The translations under genes and the position numbers were made by a program. 64,000 bases of DNA, from assembly GCF_001043025.1 (NCBI RefSeq), contig NZ_JYLD01000002.1:372001-436000 (forward strand), given 5' to 3'. Shown here one piece after another: positions 63,833 to 64,000 of the stretch. A model generated the notes under the pieces. It searched no databases, was not told where the DNA came from, and saw nothing but the letters and a program-made list of their open reading frames with translations. Position 1 is the first letter of the stretch; every line of letters starts with the position of its first letter. This DNA comes from Pseudomonas helleri (GTDB lineage Bacteria > Pseudomonadota > Gammaproteobacteria > Pseudomonadales > Pseudomonadaceae).

Positions 63833-63858
63833 ACAGTGTCATCGTCGTCTTTTACCAT
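63763..63858 (-). CDS. Micro-protein in direct-repeat copy 2 (CDIQMPLAQGRELL type)
   Basis: A 31-residue frame opening MVKDDDDTVYCDIQMPLAQG, ending LVNALR. It starts 14 nt after the stop of the upstream minus-strand gene and shares its core with copy 1 through mostly synonymous changes. No known family. Confidence 0.5.
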   Translation of the reverse strand: MVKDDDDTVYCDIQMPLAQGRELLDLVNALR

Positions 63859-63871
63859 GCCCGTCACTCAC

Positions 63872-64000
63872 TCAATCTGTTCCTCGTTTGTATCTCGCAG
63901 CTCTATGCTGCTCCAGGTGCCGCATCTCAGCTTCCCATCTAGCCAGGAATTTATCCCAGTCCGTTGCGTAAGGCCCGTCAACTATCCTGGTAGATCCGAT
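63872..64000 (-). CDS. C-terminal end of an unrecognised gene running off the window
   Basis: The minus strand is open from the window edge for 42 codons to a TGA at 63872-63874, reading DWDKFLARWEAEMRHLEQHR near the end. Composition is protein-like and it precedes the micro-genes on the same strand. Partial; function unknown. Confidence 0.45.
   Translation of the reverse strand: MGSTRIVDGPYATDWDKFLARWEAEMRHLEQHRAARYKRGTD

Larger units (their letters stand above)
46251..64000. mobile_element. Genomic island inserted in hrpB (left end; right end outside the window)
   Basis: From 46251 the sequence stops matching HrpB, and 89 nt later a four-gene recombinase operon begins. The DNA to the right is more AT-rich, has no REP elements, and carries recombinases, two defence-type gene sets, small orphan genes and internal repeats. 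The layout fits a gamma-Mobile-Trio-type island: recombinase module at one edge, variable cargo after it. No tRNA gene or obvious short direct repeat marks the edge. Confidence 0.85.

Noticed and set aside
1..64000. CRISPR arrays, rRNA or tRNA genes
   Set aside because: No regularly spaced short repeats and no tRNA or rRNA sequence could be recognised on either strand by eye.

Overview
The window comes from a Pseudomonas chromosome, most like the P. fluorescens/P. putida side of the genus. The genus call rests on the haem-acquisition (has) cluster, quinate/shikimate-to-protocatechuate genes, type II 3-dehydroquinase, RhlE, HrpB, and two families of inverted REP elements in the gaps. The species cannot be fixed. 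Positions 1 to about 46,250 are GC-rich core DNA; about 46,251 to 64,000 is visibly more AT-rich, lacks REPs and reads as a genomic island that runs off the right edge.

Core layout. (1) 0.1-10 kb, all minus strand: hasI-hasS (ECF sigma and anti-sigma), hasR (receptor), hasA (haemophore), hasD-hasE-hasF (type I secretion), with Fur-like boxes before hasI and hasR. (2) 10-24 kb, catabolism of hydroaromatics: aroQ, a shikimate/quinate dehydrogenase, a TetR regulator, quiC (3-dehydroshikimate dehydratase) and an MFS importer feed protocatechuate to PcaGH under PcaQ. Between them lies an IclR-flanked group (flavin dehydrogenase, Gfo/Idh dehydrogenase, TIM-barrel isomerase, EamA transporter) of unknown substrate. 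A 15-bp motif upstream of aroQ recurs between quiC and the MFS gene, a palindrome fits an IclR operator, and a PcaQ box lies before pcaH. (3) 24-38.6 kb, housekeeping genes: DUF1016 nuclease, YpfJ peptidase, hydrolase, HAD phosphatase, TesB, GNAT, histone-deacetylase-like protein, flavoprotein, RhlE, EamA, exonuclease, NYN protein, DUF2076, YciC and an EEP protein. (4) 38.6-46.2 kb: MFS transporter and LysR regulator, the folate-independent methionine synthase pair mesX-mesD, a flavin reductase, and hrpB.

hrpB is cut off inside its DEAH-box region at about 46,250, and the island starts there. Its first genes form a translationally coupled operon of three tyrosine recombinases and one coiled-coil protein, resembling the gamma-Mobile-Trio (GMT) module preceded by a VPA1269-type protein. 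The cargo includes a Septu-like ATPase/HNH pair, a DUF4297-HerA pair followed by an Mrr-like nuclease, a coupled pair ending in a small DUF262 protein, and several unrecognised genes, one of them split by a stop codon.

Two repeat systems punctuate the cargo. One is a roughly 110-nt multi-hairpin element in three same-orientation copies. The other is a direct repeat of about 180 nt flanking the DUF4297-HerA-Mrr block, which itself encodes minus-strand micro-proteins whose substitutions look synonymous. Together they suggest an island assembled from exchangeable cassettes.
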